Source: Armigeres subalbatus (Eukaryota; Arthropoda; Insecta; Diptera; Culicidae). From it: DNA of 64,000 nt. Positions within the stretch are counted from its first letter, which is position 1. Each line of letters opens with the position of its first letter. Below are positions 42,591 through 54,464 of the stretch, piece after piece. The stretch is taken from NCBI RefSeq assembly GCF_024139115.2, contig NC_085139.1, positions 16,897,284 to 16,961,283 on the forward strand. The letters are read 5' to 3'. Under the pieces are notes generated by a model. It was not told the DNA's origin and did no database searches. It saw only the letters and a list, made by a program, of their open reading frames with translations. The translations under genes and the position numbers were made by a program.

Positions 42591-42970
42591 CCTGGCCGGA
42601 TTCCATGGAAGAAACTGCTTACAGAGGAATCCTTTTCGAATTTCTCAGAGGAATCCTTTCCTGGTTTTACAGAGGAACTCTTTCCGTATTCCACAGATGA
42701 ATCTTTTCTAGATTCCACTGAGCAATCTTTTTCGGATTTGACAGAGGAATACCCAATGAACATCGGAAGAGGATGAAGCGTTTATTCGTCCAAAAATAGT
42801 CTTCATAAGCTGAAAATCTAGCTTATGCAGCCCAAATTGTTTGTGGGTCCTTTCCTGGTTTCATACAGGAACTCTTTCCGGATTCCAAAAAATGAATTAT
42901 TTGCGGATTCCACAGAGAAATCATATCCAGATTCCACAGAAGAATCCTTTCCGGTTCCATCAAAGGCGCA
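42590..42970. repeat. Second minisatellite, CCACAGAGGAATCCTTTCC
   Basis: About 22-24-bp units of ACAGAGGAATCCTTTCCGG abut the end of the 37-42.6 kb array. A stray pair of units occurs at 43950-43980. It shares the GGAATCC core with its neighbour and may have arisen from it. Confidence 0.7.
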
Positions 42971-42979
42971 TCCGCGTTC

Positions 42980-45800
42980 CAAGTCGTGGGTAGGACAAAT
43001 AGAGGAAACGCCGATTTTGGCAAAAGCTCAGATGTTAAGAAATCCGTGCAAATCAAAAATATTTGTACTTCAAAAAACTCTTCCAGGCAAAATCCGCACT
43101 TAATTTGTTATTTTTTTTTTTCGATTTTTCCGACAATTTTCCTACAAGAATGTGTGTTCATTTAGTTCACTTAGTACTTGAAAATAGTGTCTCTATCATC
43201 ATGTCCACAACATTAAAGATTTTTAAATCTAGTTCATTCGAACAATTCCGTCTTCTACCTTCTATCCGTTCGGCAGCTTGTCTTCGACTTTTTGTCCCAC
43301 AGCCCATCCTGAAATTTTTCATAGATCACAGCGGACTACCTTGTGATCATCAAATCGTGTGATCATCAAAGAATCTTTTGGGGATCCAATCTCAAAAGTG
43401 CTAAAATCAGACTTTCTAGAGAAAAAAAAAAGAAGTTGTGGGAATCAGAAATTGTGATTGTATATCCAAATTTACCAAATATCCAAATATCATAATTATA
43501 GCACGTATAATTAAATTATTAGAAGCATACAGGAAAAAGTGTTGCAGAATTCGGAAAGGACTTATGGAAATCTATAGAATTACTTCTTGGAGTCCTTGAG
43601 AGTAATCACCAGTATGTTACTCAAAGATCCCAGAAACCTCTATGATTAGTGTTTGAACTCTGATTAACTATGATATCCCCTTTGGTAACATTCAGATCTA
43701 GTTCGACATATATTTCATACAATACTACATACTTTAAGCTGTATAACATTTGATGATATTTTTGTAGACATAGAAATCAGGCCTATCAGACATTATAGCA
43801 GCTAAACTAATCATCTAGATGCTAATATCATATTATGTTCTTACCATAATCATGGTAAGACAATAATGCCTTGACTGTCCTACACAGGAACATTCATGCG
43901 TAGGACATGTCTTACTTAACCTACCCACTCCCGGCGCCACTGGGTTCCATAGAGGAATCCTATCTGGATTCCACAAAGGAAAAAAACAACAACGTTTGAT
44001 GCTCAATCAAGAATCCCTCAAGACAGCCACATCGGCCCTTGTTTTTTTTTTTTAAATCTTATACCTCAAAGATGGCAACATCGTTCGCAGATGGCCGTAA
44101 GATGTCAATGCTATCAAATAACCAAATTACAAGAAGATTTGAAAACAAAGCAAAAATGGTGTGAGAGGAGTTGCATGTCTTTGAATCCCAGTAAATGAAC
44201 GCATTTTGCTTCTCTAGAAAGACAATCGAAATTTATTTTAACTACAGTTTGCGGGTACGCTACATCCAAGAGAAAACTACATAAAAGATCTCGGAATAAT
44301 ATTTTATGGAAAGCATCCAGGCTTTATCTTTCAATTGTTTCTGGATGTTTCTGTTGTTCTATATGGACTTTTTGAATTACCTCATTTATCCATGTACCAA
44401 TATGTGTCCTGGGAGCAAATATCTTAGTTTTAAAGAAATTTTGCGAAGCGCTTCTCTTTAGTTGCATGTTAAAAGTTGTCTCATGAAGGGAACACAAACT
44501 TGCCGAAACATTGTGATAGTTAAAAATCTCCTAACTAAAAAGCCGAATCCTCGCAAATAGTTTAACATGAGCGTCGAACTCTCTATCTACTAAATTGCTC
44601 GTTTTCGTTTATATCTATTTTGCTTGCCTTGTTTATTATTCAAATAAACAACGTTTAATTTAATGTTTTTGAATACCAGTTTATAAGAATGCTTTGGAAC
44701 CACCATGAAACTGCTAATATTTTTGGGGTTAGGTACAAATAAAACCTAGTTTCGATTTATCATTTCTGTGGACAAGTAAGAAGCATTTAGCCCCACCATT
44801 AGGTGAATTGAGTTTCATCATTCGCGACTGATTCACCGCAGTGCTGCTGCTGCTGTGGAATTCCTTCCATTTTTTGAACCAAAGACTCACTCAGATGTGT
44901 TTTTTTCCTTCTCTTCTCTGGAGTGTCGGCCTCAGCCAAGGCAGGCAATCACCAGCAGCAGCGGCAACCGACTGAGGAGTAAAGCTCCTCATTCGAAAAA
45001 CTGTTGCTTGCACTGGCACTGGCACCGACTATCACTAGTGAGACATACATAGGTACAGGCACATACACAGCGGTTGATGAGTAATGTGTTCCAGCACGTT
45101 TTCATCTTTTAACTCGTTTCCCGAGGCTTTCCTCCTGTTGCTTGCTTGGCTGCTGCTGGTGATGACAGTATGGGGGCGGTAGACGTTATTAGCACAAGCT
45201 TTTCGGCTCTCATCACTAAGCAGCACATCATTACTCGGGTCTCTGCGCCGCCTTTTGCCGGGACTTATCCCGTATCGTTGTGACACAACCGGAATAGGAT
45301 TTCGAGTGCCTTTTCCGCAGCTCGTCGGTCTCCCATCATGAAAAAGCAAAGATACCTAAAGCCCAATATTACACCGTCGCCGTTGTCGGTCTCCTCTGTC
45401 CTGCCGACTGTGCACTCTTCCTTTCTTCCTTCGAGCTAAATGTATGGTGTCGTACGTTAAAGTTAAATTAACCACACCGAGGCTTCAGGTTCGCCTGGCT
45501 TATTTACACACGCACACAAGACTTCACCCCCCTTACCGCTTAGTCATACACTCACATACAATATATTCTCGGCACAGGTATAGAATGCAGGACATGCCTT
45601 ATTCAAATTGAGCATATTTTCACCTCTTTGTTTGCACTGCATTTGTACAGGTGTGCACCGAAAAACCAGAAAATATACACTGTCTGTTGTTGCTTCGACT
45701 TTGCGCTGGGGAGCCGGACGACGACGACGACAACGACGCACCTAGGAGTAGCTGGGACGAAATTCGGTTTAAAAAAATTGATTTTGATTTTAAGTTGTGT
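42980..45800. other. Mostly unique stretch, no gene assigned
   Basis: AT-rich to about 44800, then a GC-richer block (44840-45470) with CTG/CAG runs. There is a minus-strand 104-codon frame at 45035-45349 that I do not recognise and could not connect to other exons. It may be part of an untranslated exon or regulatory region. Confidence 0.25.
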
Positions 45801-45819
45801 TTATAGTTTGAACTCTTAA

Positions 45820-46150
45820 TTGAAGTACGGAGGTGGATCTCTCATGGTGTAGGGATGTTTTGGAAGGGCAGAAAGTTGGTCTTATTGTCAGAATTGATGG
45901 TAAAATGACTGGCCCTACGAACCCTACGAGAAAATACTAAGAGAATTTGCAATCATTTGAAATTTCCATCAAGACAATGAACCAAAACCAAAACCGACTC
46001 TAATCCCATCGAGCATCTTTGAACCATTCTGAATGATAAAATTGCCACCGATGCTCCATGGAGACCAATATCTGTGGTCTTTCCGGAGAAGAGCAAAAAG
46101 AAAGAGTATTTAATCTTCAGTTGGTTGGTTCCCGGAAGGTTAAATTTTCC
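45820..46150 (+). pseudogene. Tc1-like transposase, fragmentary
   Basis: Frames interrupted by stops give GGGSLMV then GCF, followed after a shift by IDGKMTGP and YEKILREF, then a QDNE-like segment, and finally PIEHL and NDKIATDAPW. These are in the order seen in Tc1-family transposases (GGGSIMVWGC, QDNDPKH, NPIEHLW), which cut and paste DNA at TA sites. Catalytic aspartates are only partly recognisable and there are several frameshifts. Confidence 0.7.
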
Positions 46151-46449
46151 TTGGAAAGACCAAATTGGTCATCGTAAAGACAAATTTTTGGTAAGGAAAG
46201 CATAGCTGGTGTTTTGAAACATCAAGATTATTATTTAAACGTCAAAGATGTTATTCAGAAACATCAAGTTTGGTTTACGCCGTCAGACGGCGTTCATTTT
46301 ATTTCGAGGATTAGAGGATTTTTTTTTTAATCAAAGTGAGTAGGTCGTTCATCATGGAACCGCCTGGTACTGGATCTCTAAGGTTTTTGGGAAAATAATG
46401 ATTAATACGGGTTGAAGACCCCGTTGGCTACAACGGACCTTAAATAAAT

Positions 46450-47960
46450 GCCGTGGGAGGAGATAAGGAAAATATCCAGTACATATTTGCTGACTCTGCG
46501 CCGTACCGTATTAATGTTGAACTGAAGATGTTCAAAATTATGATCTTGATGAATAATTTTATTAAACATAATGCGTTAGTGACAGCGATCACTATTTCTG
46601 ACGGAAAGTATCGCGTACATTCCCAGCCAGCTAGCTTTAAGCTATTTAGTTGTGTAACCAGAACCCTCCTATTCAGCAGGAAGGTACAGCTGTAGGAAAA
46701 TGCTTGCGGTATTGCCTACGAAAGCTCAACCGCAACAAACTAGCCGATGCAAAAGGAAAATTACGACGGAGCATGCGAGAAGCTTGAAAAGTATGCTAGC
46801 CCACAAGATAAATAACAAATCAACTGACCCTATCTGAAGAATAAGTCCAACATTCAAGTATTCATGCTTCCCATGTTCAGTATTCAATCAAAATCCTTTT
46901 GATCTGCTGGCAAACTCTCATGGTTATCCAAGCCAGCCGGGTACCTTCAAAACAGTCATTAGCGATAATCAGGAAACGCTGAATCAGCAAAGGGAGAAGG
47001 CAAATCTGTCGATCCACTCGGCGGTCATATTATACAAGACGGATCCGAAGGAAAAGGAGAAAAAGAAGAACCCGAAACGACGACATCCCATCGAAAATTT
47101 AAATGCGGAGAAGCAAGAACGCGCGATGACACAGATGGGACAAGACTCAACAACCCACGCCGGGTTACCGAAAAAGAGAAGCTATAGATATCAGGATAAG
47201 TTCATCGACCCTGTTCACGGATATTTCCAGGAAGGTATTGGGGAAATCGGAAGTCATCTTTAAGCTATCGAGACATCTGCTAAACAGCTTTTAACCGACC
47301 AGCGAAACAGGTATATATGACCATCAAAAGATCAATAAAAACGTGGCAGATCTGAGCAGTGTGGAAGTAAACAGCATAGAAGATCTTCAGAAGACCATCA
47401 GACAAGTGTTCAAGAAGCAGTGAAGGAGAGATGTGAATGAACCGAAGTTCTTGTGGTGGTTTTAGTGGACTAAGCATGGAAGGAGAAAAGAAGCAAAACG
47501 AAGGTTCCATAGGAAGTCCAACATGGAAAACTTGTTTCAATTCAAGAAAAAGCGGCAATCTTCCAGACAAGAATTACTTGAAGCTTCTTCTTCCAAACTT
47601 CTTTTGAATTCTGGAAGCATTTGTCAACCAGCACCTGTCTTACCTTCGTCGTAAACAAGATCAAACAAAACGAGAATACCTCTAAATCACTCTGCACCTT
47701 AGAGAAGCAACTGTGATTAGAACGATCAGCAACGGTTTACCACAAGTGGACGTACTTTGCCCTACTCTCTTCAACCTCTACACGTCGGGACTCCACAAAA
47801 TGTTCGACGTGAACGTTGATCTAGTCAAATATTTGAAACAAGGCACAACAGAAGCTCGTCGAATTTTGTTGTTCAATCAAGGATCTGAACTTCAAAATCA
47901 ATGTGAACTTTTCACAATTAACAACAGAGTACAAGCTGTCTGTATCGCAGTTTAATCTGG
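46450..47960 (+). pseudogene. Decayed non-LTR retrotransposon
   Basis: 47713-47810 encodes RTISNGLPQVDVLCPTLFNL then YTSGLHKMF, matching the RT motif GLPQGDVLSPTLFNLYTS of non-LTR elements, with the usual G changed to V. The following catalytic YADD segment is not preserved. Upstream, 46450-46700 and 46950-47230 are lysine-rich frames that may be ORF1 or linker remnants, but this is an inference from position. Multiple stops make it inactive. Confidence 0.65.
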
Positions 47961-48047
47961 GAGCCATTTTCAAACTCTTGATTATACCTATGCAGCCGGA
48001 TAACCGTCATACAATATGGATGCTAAGCGACTTAAAATGCCATGAAA

Positions 48048-48235
48048 ATGAGCAAATAACTGTTGAACGCTGTGCATAATCAATGTTTCTGAATGACTAC
48101 AGTGTGTACAGTTTATTAATTCAAAAACATGATCGATTTTATGAAGAAATGGGGGATTAGTGTGAAACAAAATATTCGTCTGATTATATTTCAAAATGAT
48201 TGGAAATAGTTTTTTTGCAGCCATGTTCAAAAAAG
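48048..48235. repeat. Dispersed repeat, copy 1
   Basis: GTGCATAATCAATGTTTCTG..AACATGATCGATTTT..GAAGAAATG recurs at 49367-49450. Its continuation AAAACAAAATATTCGTCTGA..GGAAATAGTTTTTTTGCAGC recurs at 54055-54130. The two later copies cover different halves of this one. Class unknown. Confidence 0.65.
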
Positions 48236-48440
48236 AGCTTCATCCCAATACCACGAATGCCAGTACTCCGAATACCATAACCCCGAAGGCCACTACCCTG
48301 AATGGGACAGTACCCCAAAAATGATTCATACGGGGTAATGATTCTGAAACTACCCCGAAAAGCCATTACCCCGAAAACATTTTGAATCTGTAGTATCGTG
48401 TGGGACCGAAATCCATACAGCACCGAAATCCGTCCACCTC
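48236..48440. repeat. ACCCCGAA-motif array
   Basis: Units such as ATTACCCCGAAGGCC occur about ten times, mostly in one orientation, with one reversed block (GGGGTAATG at about 48335). It resembles a foldback arm but lacks a clear partner arm. Confidence 0.55.
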
Positions 48441-48727
48441 ATGAGATATCAATAAATTATAGGGAGTTAAAGGTAATTATTTTATAAATAATTTATTTTA
48501 TCCTGTTCAGATACTTGACAGTAAGCTTTTAGGGCATTTAAATGGAAAATAGGCTTTGAAATTAAAACAACAACAAACAAATCGCCACCCACCAAACGCG
48601 GGGCTTCTGCCCCCATTTTTACGAATAGAGCATAATGGCACCAAAAGTAACTGCCAATTGCCAATCATCACATAAGCTAATCGGAATACAAATCGAGGAA
48701 ATCGCTTCTGAGTTTTGCTTTGCGCGG

Positions 48728-48912
48728 AAGGCAAAACGATCGGCCGGTCGTCGTAATTCTGTTCTGCTTTGTGCGGGTGAGTAAATAAATCAGAAAGTGA
48801 AAGTTTGTTTCTTGTCCGGTCGTGTTTCTCCAGTAAGCGGATCGGCCGGTCGTCGAAGTTTAGTTTTGCTTTGTGCGGGTGAGTAAATAAATCAGAAAGT
48901 GAAAGTTTCAGA
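48728..48912. repeat. Tandem duplication, about 106 bp
   Basis: ATCGGCCGGTCGTCG..TTTGCTTTGTGCGGGTGAGT then AAATAAATCAGAAAGTG occurs twice (about 48739 and 48840). Each copy carries a GGTGAGT that fits a splice donor, so a duplicated untranslated exon or a retroelement leader are both possible. Not resolved. Confidence 0.6.
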
Positions 48913-48999
48913 CAGCGAGAGTGTTATTTCCCATCCCATAGATCGCATCACTTACCGAAGTGAATCCAGATAAATTATTTTTTGTAACTAACACAATGT

Positions 49000-49275
49000 T
49001 CTATCCCAAGACAATCGTGGAGATGCAGAGGTATACTTGGTCGCTAGTAGCAACGATTAACGGATTAACAATCCTTTCCTTACTATATGACCGCAAGGAC
49101 GTGGCCGGCGCCGTTATTGACTTTAGATATTTGAGCTCCCGAAAAGTGTACATTGAGAATAAGTAGCTAGTCCTAAGACCCACTTATTGTGTTCTCTGTG
49201 CAATTTCGCAAGTTCTAGTCAACCACGGAGTAGCAACTACGAATTGTGCGGTCATAATGCTCATGCTCATGCGCA
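49000..49275 (+). mobile_element. SINE, 5'-truncated copy of the 59027 family
   Basis: TGCAGAGGTATACTTGG, CTAGTCCTAAG, TGTTCTCTGTGCAA and GGAGTAGCAACTACG align in order with 59410-59660. The tail is a short hexamer-like repeat (GCTCATGCTCATGC). The tRNA-like head is missing. Confidence 0.65.
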
Positions 49276-49366
49276 GACAAATCGAGGAAATCGCATCTCA
49301 AGGTGGTATTGAACTATTTACAGTGGTATTTTAGTCAATCGGTCTGCTTCAATTTAAATATTTATT

Positions 49367-49450
49367 GTGCATAATCAATGTTTCTGAATGACTACAGGTT
49401 GTACAAGTTTATGTACTGAAAAACATGATCGATTTTGTGAAGAAATGTAA
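49367..49450. repeat. Dispersed repeat, copy 2 (5' half)
   Basis: Matches 48073-48155 across GTGCATAATCAATGTTTCTG to GAAGAAATG with a few differences. Confidence 0.65.
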
Positions 49451-49743
49451 ATCGATTTTGTTATCAAGCTTGTAATGACTGAGCTGAGAAATCAACAGGG
49501 CATATAGTCACAGTGACTAGCCCCTATAAGATGAGCTGACGTTAGATCCAAGCTACTGACATCCTTTTGTTTAGCCCATCACCAGATCGTAGTCAGGATG
49601 TCCTGGGCTATAATTTTTTCTCATACTGCATTTCAATGATGACAGCGGGCTATGTCTATTGATGATGATGACACCACGCTTGCCACCGGCTCGGTTAGAT
49701 CAGTCAGAAAGAAGCAGATGAAGAAAAAGTAAACGATCAATAG

Positions 49744-49862
49744 TGCTGTCCAATGAGCAGCTTGAAGTAGCTCGAAGTTTCTCTCGTCCTGCTCGTCCTT
49801 TTTTTGCCTTCAAATGGGCATTAGCAGAATGGCAATAACTTCGAGCTGCTCATTGGACAGCA
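49744..49862. mobile_element. 119-bp MITE, TGCTGTCCAATGAGCAGCT ends
   Basis: A 19-bp perfect inverted repeat (TGCTGTCCAATGAGCAGCT) ends the element on both sides, with a pyrimidine-rich centre. No target duplication is certain. Confidence 0.8.
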
Positions 49863-50112
49863 TTAATTATTCGCCCATCTTTGCATGAAAAGCTGATGCT
49901 TATTTGACCCATGTTGAGAAAAATCAAAATCTCAAAACTCACAGACGATTCAAATCAAAAGTGAGCTGAACGTAACTCCAAAAAAATCCGATTGGATCAT
50001 TGCAGGATTTTTAGTGTTTTAAATATATCTAAAAAATAGATGAAGAGAAAAAGAGATAGATAATGAGAAACTTGCTCTCTCCTTTGTAAACCAAAATAGA
50101 CAGCCGAGCTAG

Positions 50113-50500
50113 TTGTACAAAGAGGTCCGTATGATGTGGCGTTCGCCATCGTACCAAGTTGACCATCTACGAAAAGCTATTAGACCCGGTAGTGCTCTAC
50201 GGGCACAAAACCTGGACAATGCTGTGGTGGGGTGCAGATGGAAGACGACATGTATCTGGATGAGGCTATTGAACTACGAATTGGATCAGCTATCGGGAGA
50301 GTCATCCATTGATGACATCATGGAAAACGGACGACTGCGGTGGTCTGGGACTGTTGGACAATAACTCAGTAAAACTAGTTCTCGATATTCTTCCGACTGG
50401 TACTAGACGGTGAAATGCGCAGCGAGCCTGTTGGATCGAACGGGTGAAAGATGACTCGCGGACCCTCTGTAGACTGCGTATTTGGCCACGTGTAAAAGCC
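50113..50500 (+). pseudogene. Non-LTR reverse transcriptase C-terminal fragment
   Basis: Shifted frames give TIYEKLLDPVVLYG then HKTWTM, followed by MENGRLRWSGTV. These match the LILPVALYGHEAW and KYGRLQWADHLV segments of the element at 54685-56290 in order. Downstream, TRR and W-rich codons continue to about 50500. No catalytic domain is present. Confidence 0.7.
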
Positions 50501-50524
50501 TTAAGAATTGCTTGCTGATTAAAT

Positions 50525-51190
50525 GAAAAGAGACCAAAAAGGTCGTTTGGTCGAATGTATAATTTGGCCGAGAATGCCGTTTGGCAGAAAGGGCCATTTG
50601 GCTGAATAGGTCTTACTAACGAAAATGTCGTTTGGCCGAAAATGTCTGTTGGCCGACAATGGCGTTTGAACGAACGGGTCATTTGATCGCAACAGTTGTT
50701 TGGCGAAAATGATTGTTTGGCAGAAAGAAGCATTTGGTCGAACAGATTATGCGACCAAAAATGTCGTTTGCTGAACAGGCCATATGTTAATAATGGTAAT
50801 TGAGAAGTAAGAAACGAGAAATGAGAAGTCAGAGGTGAAAAATGAGAAAAGTGATTGCAAAAAGTGAGAAGTGCGATACGAGAGGTGATAAATCAGAAGT
50901 CTAAAATGAGGAGTGAGACGAAAGAAGTGAGACGTTTCATTTTTCACTCCTTATTTCTTATTTCTTGCTTCCCACTTCTCATAAGAAATGGGAAATAAGA
51001 AGTGAGAAGTATCATATCTCACTTGTTCTTTTTCACTTTTCACTTTACCCATCATATTTTTCTCAGTAGAAATGGAAAAAAAGATGAGTATCACTTCCCA
51101 GTTGTCACTCCTCATTTTTCACTTTTCATTTCGCACTTCTCACTTTTCACAGAGAAATGATGAGTGAGACGTCTCACTTGCCGACTAGAA
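50525..51190. mobile_element. Foldback element, left arm and core
   Basis: 50535-50760 carries GGTCGTTTGGTCGAA-type units in the GGCCGAA orientation. 50800-51180 is a GAGAAGTGAGA core with inverted repeats, as in 8600-8790. The matching right arm (TTCGGCCAAA orientation) appears only at 53390-53818, so the element is apparently opened by intervening DNA. The pairing of the arms is an inference from orientation and family. Confidence 0.65.
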
Positions 51191-51611
51191 GTTCATATCA
51201 AAATAATATCAACATATGTTATTATGTTACATTAAATTTATGTAGCACCAAGTAGCAGGATGTTTAAAATTACTTAATTTATATAAAAAATAACTCTAGT
51301 TGTAACAAAAAGCTAAAATAACATAATTTGTTATAAATTTTCGAGCAAAAATAACTAATTTATATCAGAATCTTATAAAAAGTATATTGTTTACTTTACT
51401 GTAACAATCTGAGATTTTTATTTCTGTCAGAACGAGATTATTTTTCAAGAACATGAAACTAATCCCATTACAAATTAGGTAACTCTTTCAAATTATTTCA
51501 GCGTTGTGATAACTGTGGCTGGAAGACTTTGCTACAACCATTTCTATTGCCTACTTTTGGGAAATTCAGTGTTAAGTGTTTCTTAAATCATATTATGATA
51601 AAATCTTGTTA

Positions 51612-53293
51612 AGGTACCCCGGGGCAAGTGGGACCTGAAAAAACGCTAGTTGAGCAAAATTGTTAACGCATACTTAGCCGTGCGGTAAGACGCGCGGCTA
51701 CAAAGCAAGACCATGCTGAGGGTGGCTGGGTTCGATTCCCGGTGCCGGTCTAGACAATTTTCGGATTGGAAATTGTCTCGACTTCCCTGGGTATAAAAGT
51801 ATCATCGTGTTAGCCTCATGATATACGAATGCAAAAATGGTAACCTGGCTTAGAAACCTCGCAGTTAATAACTGTGAAAGTGCTTAATGAACACTAAGCT
51901 GCGAGGCGGCTCTGTCCCAGTGTGGGGATGTAATGCCAATAAGAAGAAGAAGAAGAAATACTTAGAAAACAGGGTATTTCAGGACATTAACCACGGACAC
52001 ATCATTATATGCTTCCGTTGTTGAAGTGTAGACGTGTTGTAAGCCATTTATTCAGTTACAAAAAAAAATATTGTTTGTTACATAATTAAATTTACCCGTG
52101 GGACCCACTTACCCCTTCAAACGGGGCAAGTGGGACCTATTCTGCTTTATACTGTCGTCGGAACTTATTTGAAGAATGTAGATATAATGTTCATATAATT
52201 TCTGAGTCGTAGTATTTCAGATCATGGATGAAGGTTTATTGCTTGTCAGACTTTTGTTTTTGCAAAAAGAAACGGATTACAATGTTAGCAAATATTAAAA
52301 CAAGACAACAGCCGGTTTACTGTTTAATTGGCTGTTGCATGGCTTTCTATTAGCTTACTTTCTTACCATATGTGTTAGATGGAAAGGATAAGCAAATCTT
52401 TGTTCACTTTTCGAATGAATGTTTCTCTGTTTAGAACACAAATTATTTCATAAGTTAGAACTTCAAAAGGAACGTTTTCATTCAGGCGATGCGCAGTGTT
52501 GTGAATTTGTAATAGAACGAAATGGCCAATTTATGTCTTTAGCATTTTTTTCTATCTGAAAAACTTGTCATCTGATGCGAATTTTAAAAATAGCAAAACA
52601 CATGACAAAACCTGTTGATCAATTGTAGAATAAATAGATTGTTTGCACTGTCAACGGAAAATTTCGCATAGTTATAACCTTTGTTTTTTTTTCCATGAGG
52701 GAGATCATTTTCAGAAAGTAAAATACAGATTTGGTAAATCAACTGTATACTACTTCTTAACAACGAAACCAATGATATCAACTGCATTTGATTCAGATCC
52801 ATATAATATATGAGTGTCGAAGTTATTTTTCACTAGACATCAATTTAAAAACGGGTAAAATGGCTCTATCGAAAATGTTGTTCAAATATGTCCCACTTGC
52901 CCCATGTGTGTTAAAACTCAAGAGCAAGTGAAAATTGCAGATTTTGGCATTAATCAAAACTTTTAAATCGTTTTCGATGTCACACAATTATTTAATTGCT
53001 CAAAATATTCACTCTCCACATCAATGATGAATTTAAAAACGACTATTTTGTTGGAAATCCATTGGATTAAAATAAAAGTAATAGTTTTTGCCGGTAGTTT
53101 AAAGTCATGATTAAACAATACCATTAGTATGGAGCCGCAAATGGTTTTGATTCCAAATATTTTTGTGTCAGGCGAATTCGTTGATAGTTCTGCTTCATCT
53201 TTCTAGAACATTGTTATCATTAAAAACGTTCACCGATTAATCGGCAGCCATAGTACCCACTTACCCCGTATTTTCACTTGCCCCGGGGTACCT
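51612..53293. mobile_element. TA-duplicating non-autonomous element, 1.68 kb
   Basis: Perfect 19-bp inverted ends AGGTACCCCGGGGCAAGTG are flanked by TA at 51610-51611 and 53294-53295, as for Tc1/mariner-type transposition. The end motif recurs internally in both orientations (about 52095-52135, 52890 and 53255), e.g. GGGGCAAGTGGGACC. A Feilai occupies 51675-51957. No transposase frame remains, so mobilisation would be in trans. Confidence 0.85.
51675..51957 (+). mobile_element. Feilai SINE, near-complete
   Basis: Head TTAGCCGTGCGGTAAGACGC, box B GGGTTCGATTCCC, full body and (GAA)n tail are present with little divergence from the copies at 19018 and 60211. ATACTTAG occurs at both edges (51670-51677 and 51958-51965), a possible 8-bp duplication overlapping the element's first bases. 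It inserted into the TA element. Confidence 0.95.
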
Positions 53294-53389
53294 TACAACA
53301 TTTGAAAGATAATGACTATCAAAATAAGTTATAAACATCACAATGAGTTAAAATTGTATTTTGTTTTTGTTATGCTCTTCTTGAGGATT

Positions 53390-53818
53390 CGTCTGGCCAA
53401 ACAACATTTTCGGCAGTATGGCCCCTTCGACTAAATTATATTTTCGGCCAAATGACCCTTTCTGTCAAACGGCACCCTCGACCAAACTACCTATTCGGCA
53501 GAAAAAAAATTTCGGTCGAATGTCCCTTTCTGTCGTTTCCACAAAACGGCTTTTCGCCTAATGATTTATTCAGTCAAACGACTTTTTCGGCCAATGGGCA
53601 TTTTCAGCCAAATGACATGTTAGGACAAACGGCTCTTTTGGCGAAATGAGTGGTTCGGTCAAATGTTGCTTTCGGCCGAATTTCATTTTCGGCTTGAAAG
53701 CCCTTTTGGCTAAGCGTTTAATTTAGCCAAATGGAATCCAGCTCGATGACTTTCGATCTAATGTGTTATTCGGCCAAATGGCCTTCGGTTGAATGACTTT
53801 CAACCAAGCGACCCTTCC
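53390..53818. mobile_element. Foldback element, right arm
   Basis: Units such as TTTTCGGCCAAATGACC repeat about 20 times and finish with AAGCGACCCTTCC. This ending matches the termini at 9080-9096 and 63575-63593. The opposite orientation to 50535-50760 suggests it is the other arm of that element. Confidence 0.65.
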
Positions 53819-54054
53819 TTCTTTCATAGATGTAATGAAGTTTTTTTTTCAATTTGAATGCGTTACCATTTACGTTAAACATATGGTATTGCAATAATGA
53901 ATGATCGTTTTCTGACTTCCTGCTTATGAGCAATCGTCCAAAGTTTTAGTCTTGTGTGTTCTCCTGATTTTGATAATAGTTAGATGAGAGATAAACCATA
54001 AATAGGTTCTTGAAAAAGACAGCACTAAAAGTTATAAAAAGTAAGAGTAGACAG

Positions 54055-54130
54055 GATTAGTGTAAAACAAAATATTCGTCTGATTACATTTCAAAATAAT
54101 TGGAAATAGTTTTTTTTGCAGCCATGTTAA
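54055..54130. repeat. Dispersed repeat, copy 3 (3' half)
   Basis: Matches 48155-48235 from GGATTAGTGT through GGAAATAGTTTTTTT and GCAGCCATGTT. Confidence 0.65.
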
Positions 54131-54464
54131 AAAAACTCATATTTGCATGTGATTTATTATGAATCATTTCTGACTGCTTGTCAACGATTTTGTAAGCCTT
54201 TTCGACAAGAAATAACGGGAGCTCTTTACACATTTTGCTTCTCCAGGGCATAAACTGTTTCAAGTTTGAGAAATGAATTTAAAAACGATTCTTTTTTCTG
54301 TTTTTGTCACATCACCCCAAAAAATCGGGATATTACTATATTTGGAAATTGCCATGTGATGATTAAAAAAAGTTGTGAAGATTGTAATTTCTAATTGTAA
54401 AATTGTATAAAATAATCGAGATTTTCCATAAATTAAGAACATAATCACCATCAAGGTTTGTTGA

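Noticed and set aside
51675..51760. Head of Feilai as a true tRNA gene
   Set aside because: It is followed by the full SINE body and tail and has lost a sound anticodon arm.
50525..53818. 9-bp duplications around the GGCCGAA foldbacks
   Set aside because: I compared flanks for the four large copies and found no consistent direct repeat; the ends may be eroded.
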